This document shows positions 33,451-34,660 of a stretch of 34,660 bases of DNA, piece by piece. This DNA is from Clostridia bacterium (GTDB lineage Bacteria; Bacillota; Clostridia; Oscillospirales; CAG-272). Position 1 is the stretch's first letter; each line of letters begins with the position of its first letter. A model generated the notes under the pieces. That model worked only from the letters and a program-made list of their open reading frames with translations, was not told the origin of the DNA and did not search any database. Both the position numbers and the translations under genes were made by a program. Location: assembly GCA_017628755.1 (NCBI GenBank), contig JAGBYM010000068.1:1-34660 (forward strand), read 5' to 3'.

Positions 33451-34660
33451 TTCAGGCATTCCCGCAAAGCCTTTTGCGATCTCTTCGTCGGTGGGAGCGT
33501 AGTCAGTAAGCTGACCGTCGTTGTACTTGCCGTAAGCGAGCATATCGAAATAACCGGTACCGGTAAGACCGAATACGATGGTCTTCTCTTCACCAGTCTC
33601 CTTGCACTTAAGAGCCTCGTCGATGGCAACCTTGATAGCATGCGAGCTTTCGGGCGCGGGGAGAATACCTTCAACTCTCGCGAACTCGACAGCCGCCTCG
33701 AAGACCTCGGTCTGCTTGACCGAAACAGCCTCCATAAGTCCCTGGTCGTAGAGCGCGGAAAGAGTGGTGTTCATGCCGTGGTAGCGCAGACCGCCCGAAT
33801 GGTGCGGCGCGGGAATAAATCCGCTGCCCAGAGTGTACATCTTTGCCAGCGGGCAAACCATACCGGTGTCACAATAATCGTATGCGTATTTACCTCTTGT
33901 CAGCGACGGGCAGGATGCGGGTTCAACCGCGATGAAGCGGTAATCAGCCTCGCCGCGGAGCTTTTCGCCCATGAAGGGCGCGATAAGTCCACCAAGGTTC
34001 GAGCCGCCGCCCGCACAGCCGATGATGATATCAGCCTTCTCGCCGTATTTGTCGAGCGCGGTCTTGGTCTCAAGACCAATAACAGACTGATGAAGCATTA
34101 CCTGATTGAGCACGCTTCCGAGAACGTAGCGGTAGCCTTCTGTGGTCGAAGCAACCTCAACAGCCTCACTTATCGCACAGCCAAGGCTTCCCGACGTACC
34201 GGGATGCGCCTCGAGTATCTTTCTTCCAACCTCGGTGTCCATAGAAGGCGAAGGAGTAACCGTCGCGCCGTAAGTCTTCATTACCTCGCGGCGGTGAGGC
34301 TTCTGCTCGTAGGAAACCTTAACCATATATACCTTGCAATCGAGTCCGAGGTATGCGCAAGCCATCGAAAGCGCGGTACCCCACTGGCCCGCACCAGTTT
34401 CGGTGGTAACGCCCTTGAGGCCCTGCATCTTTGCGTAGTAAGCCTGCGCGATAGCGGAATTGAGCTTATGGCTTCCGCTTGTATTGTTTCCTTCAAATTT
34501 ATAATATATCTTCGCGGGTGTACCGAGCTTTTCCTCAAGGCAGTATGCGCGGATGAGGGGCGCGGGACGGTACATCTTGTAAAAATCGCGAATTATATCG
34601 GGGATCTTGAAAAATCTCGTGGTGTCGTCAAGCTCCTGACGGATAGCCTCTTCACAGAAA
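33439..34660 (-). CDS. TrpB2-type tryptophan synthase beta chain-like protein (5' end beyond the window)
   Basis: PLP-dependent enzyme that joins indole and serine to form tryptophan. The reading frame stays open to the window edge (the outermost residues read FCEEAIRQELDDTTRFFKIP), so the start is missing. It does not begin at the internal Met near 34575. TrpB2 features are clear: FEGNNTSGSHKLN with the PLP lysine, TTETGAGQWGTALSMAC, VYMVKVSYEQKPHRR, and the phosphate loop GCAGGGSNLGG. No trpA is visible, and TrpB2 enzymes are thought to salvage indole or work without TrpA. The last codons (Ile-Gln-Leu-stop) are supplied by the structured repeat at the 3' end. Confidence 0.92.
   Translation of the reverse strand, partial: FCEEAIRQELDDTTRFFKIPDIIRDFYKMYRPAPLIRAYCLEEKLGTPAKIYYKFEGNNTSGSHKLNSAIAQAYYAKMQGLKGVTTETGAGQWGTALSMACAYLGLDCKVYMVKVSYEQKPHRREVMKTYGATVTPSPSMDTEVGRKILEAHPGTSGSLGCAISEAVEVASTTEGYRYVLGSVLNQVMLHQSVIGLETKTALDKYGEKADIIIGCAGGGSNLGGLIAPFMGEKLRGEADYRFIAVEPASCPSLTRGKYAYDYCDTGMVCPLAKMYTLGSGFIPAPHHSGGLRYHGMNTTLSALYDQGLMEAVSVKQTEVFEAAVEFARVEGILPAPESSHAIKVAIDEALKCKETGEEKTIVFGLTGTGYFDMLAYGKYNDGQLTDYAPTDEEIAKGFAGMPEIQL

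Overview
The window looks like a chromosomal segment of a low-to-mid GC Gram-positive bacterium, most likely an uncultured gut or rumen member of the Clostridia. This is an inference from gene content: an mraZ-led division and cell-wall (dcw) cluster with a PASTA-domain penicillin-binding protein, a his operon that uses HisZ with the short HisG and starts with a YerC-type TrpR-like regulator, and near-consensus TTGACA/TATAAT promoters with strong GGAGG ribosome binding sites. Only rplJ and rplL at the left edge lie on the plus strand. Every other recognised gene lies on the minus strand, so the window reads from right to left.

Layout. 25-981: ribosomal stalk genes rplJ-rplL, ending at a terminator shared with a convergent operon. 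1062-5557: manA and a very large PHP-domain protein flanked by two lamin-tail-like domains. 5647-6546: a nucleoside hydrolase. 6564-6841: a gene-free stretch built of nested inverted repeats. 6846-20519: the dcw cluster, in transcription order mraZ, rsmH, an ftsL-like gene, PASTA transpeptidase, murE, murF, mraY, ftsW, murG, ftsQ/divIB, ftsZ. It has a strong promoter and a candidate MraZ operator in front of mraZ and a second promoter in front of ftsZ. murD, murC and ftsA are not in it. 20520-21025: promoter, operator and terminators. 21026-22216: a CofE-like ligase. 22404-23555: a lipoprotein behind an ECF-type promoter. 23670-32405: a his operon, in transcription order yerC-like regulator, hisZ, hisG, hisD, hisC, hisB, hisH, hisA, hisF, hisIE, hisJ-type phosphatase, which covers every step from PRPP to histidine. 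32558-33229: a HAD hydrolase. 33439 to the window end: a TrpB2-type tryptophan synthase beta chain cut by the window edge.

The most unusual signal is a pair of about 150-bp structured repeats at 30213-30360 and 33301-33450. They lie directly at the 3' ends of hisG and the trpB-like gene. The last 30 bp are identical, and changes elsewhere preserve base pairing, including a long-range stem where A-T in one copy is C-G in the other. In the trpB-like gene the element supplies the last codons and the stop codon. No rRNA, tRNA, CRISPR array, transposase or phage gene was seen.
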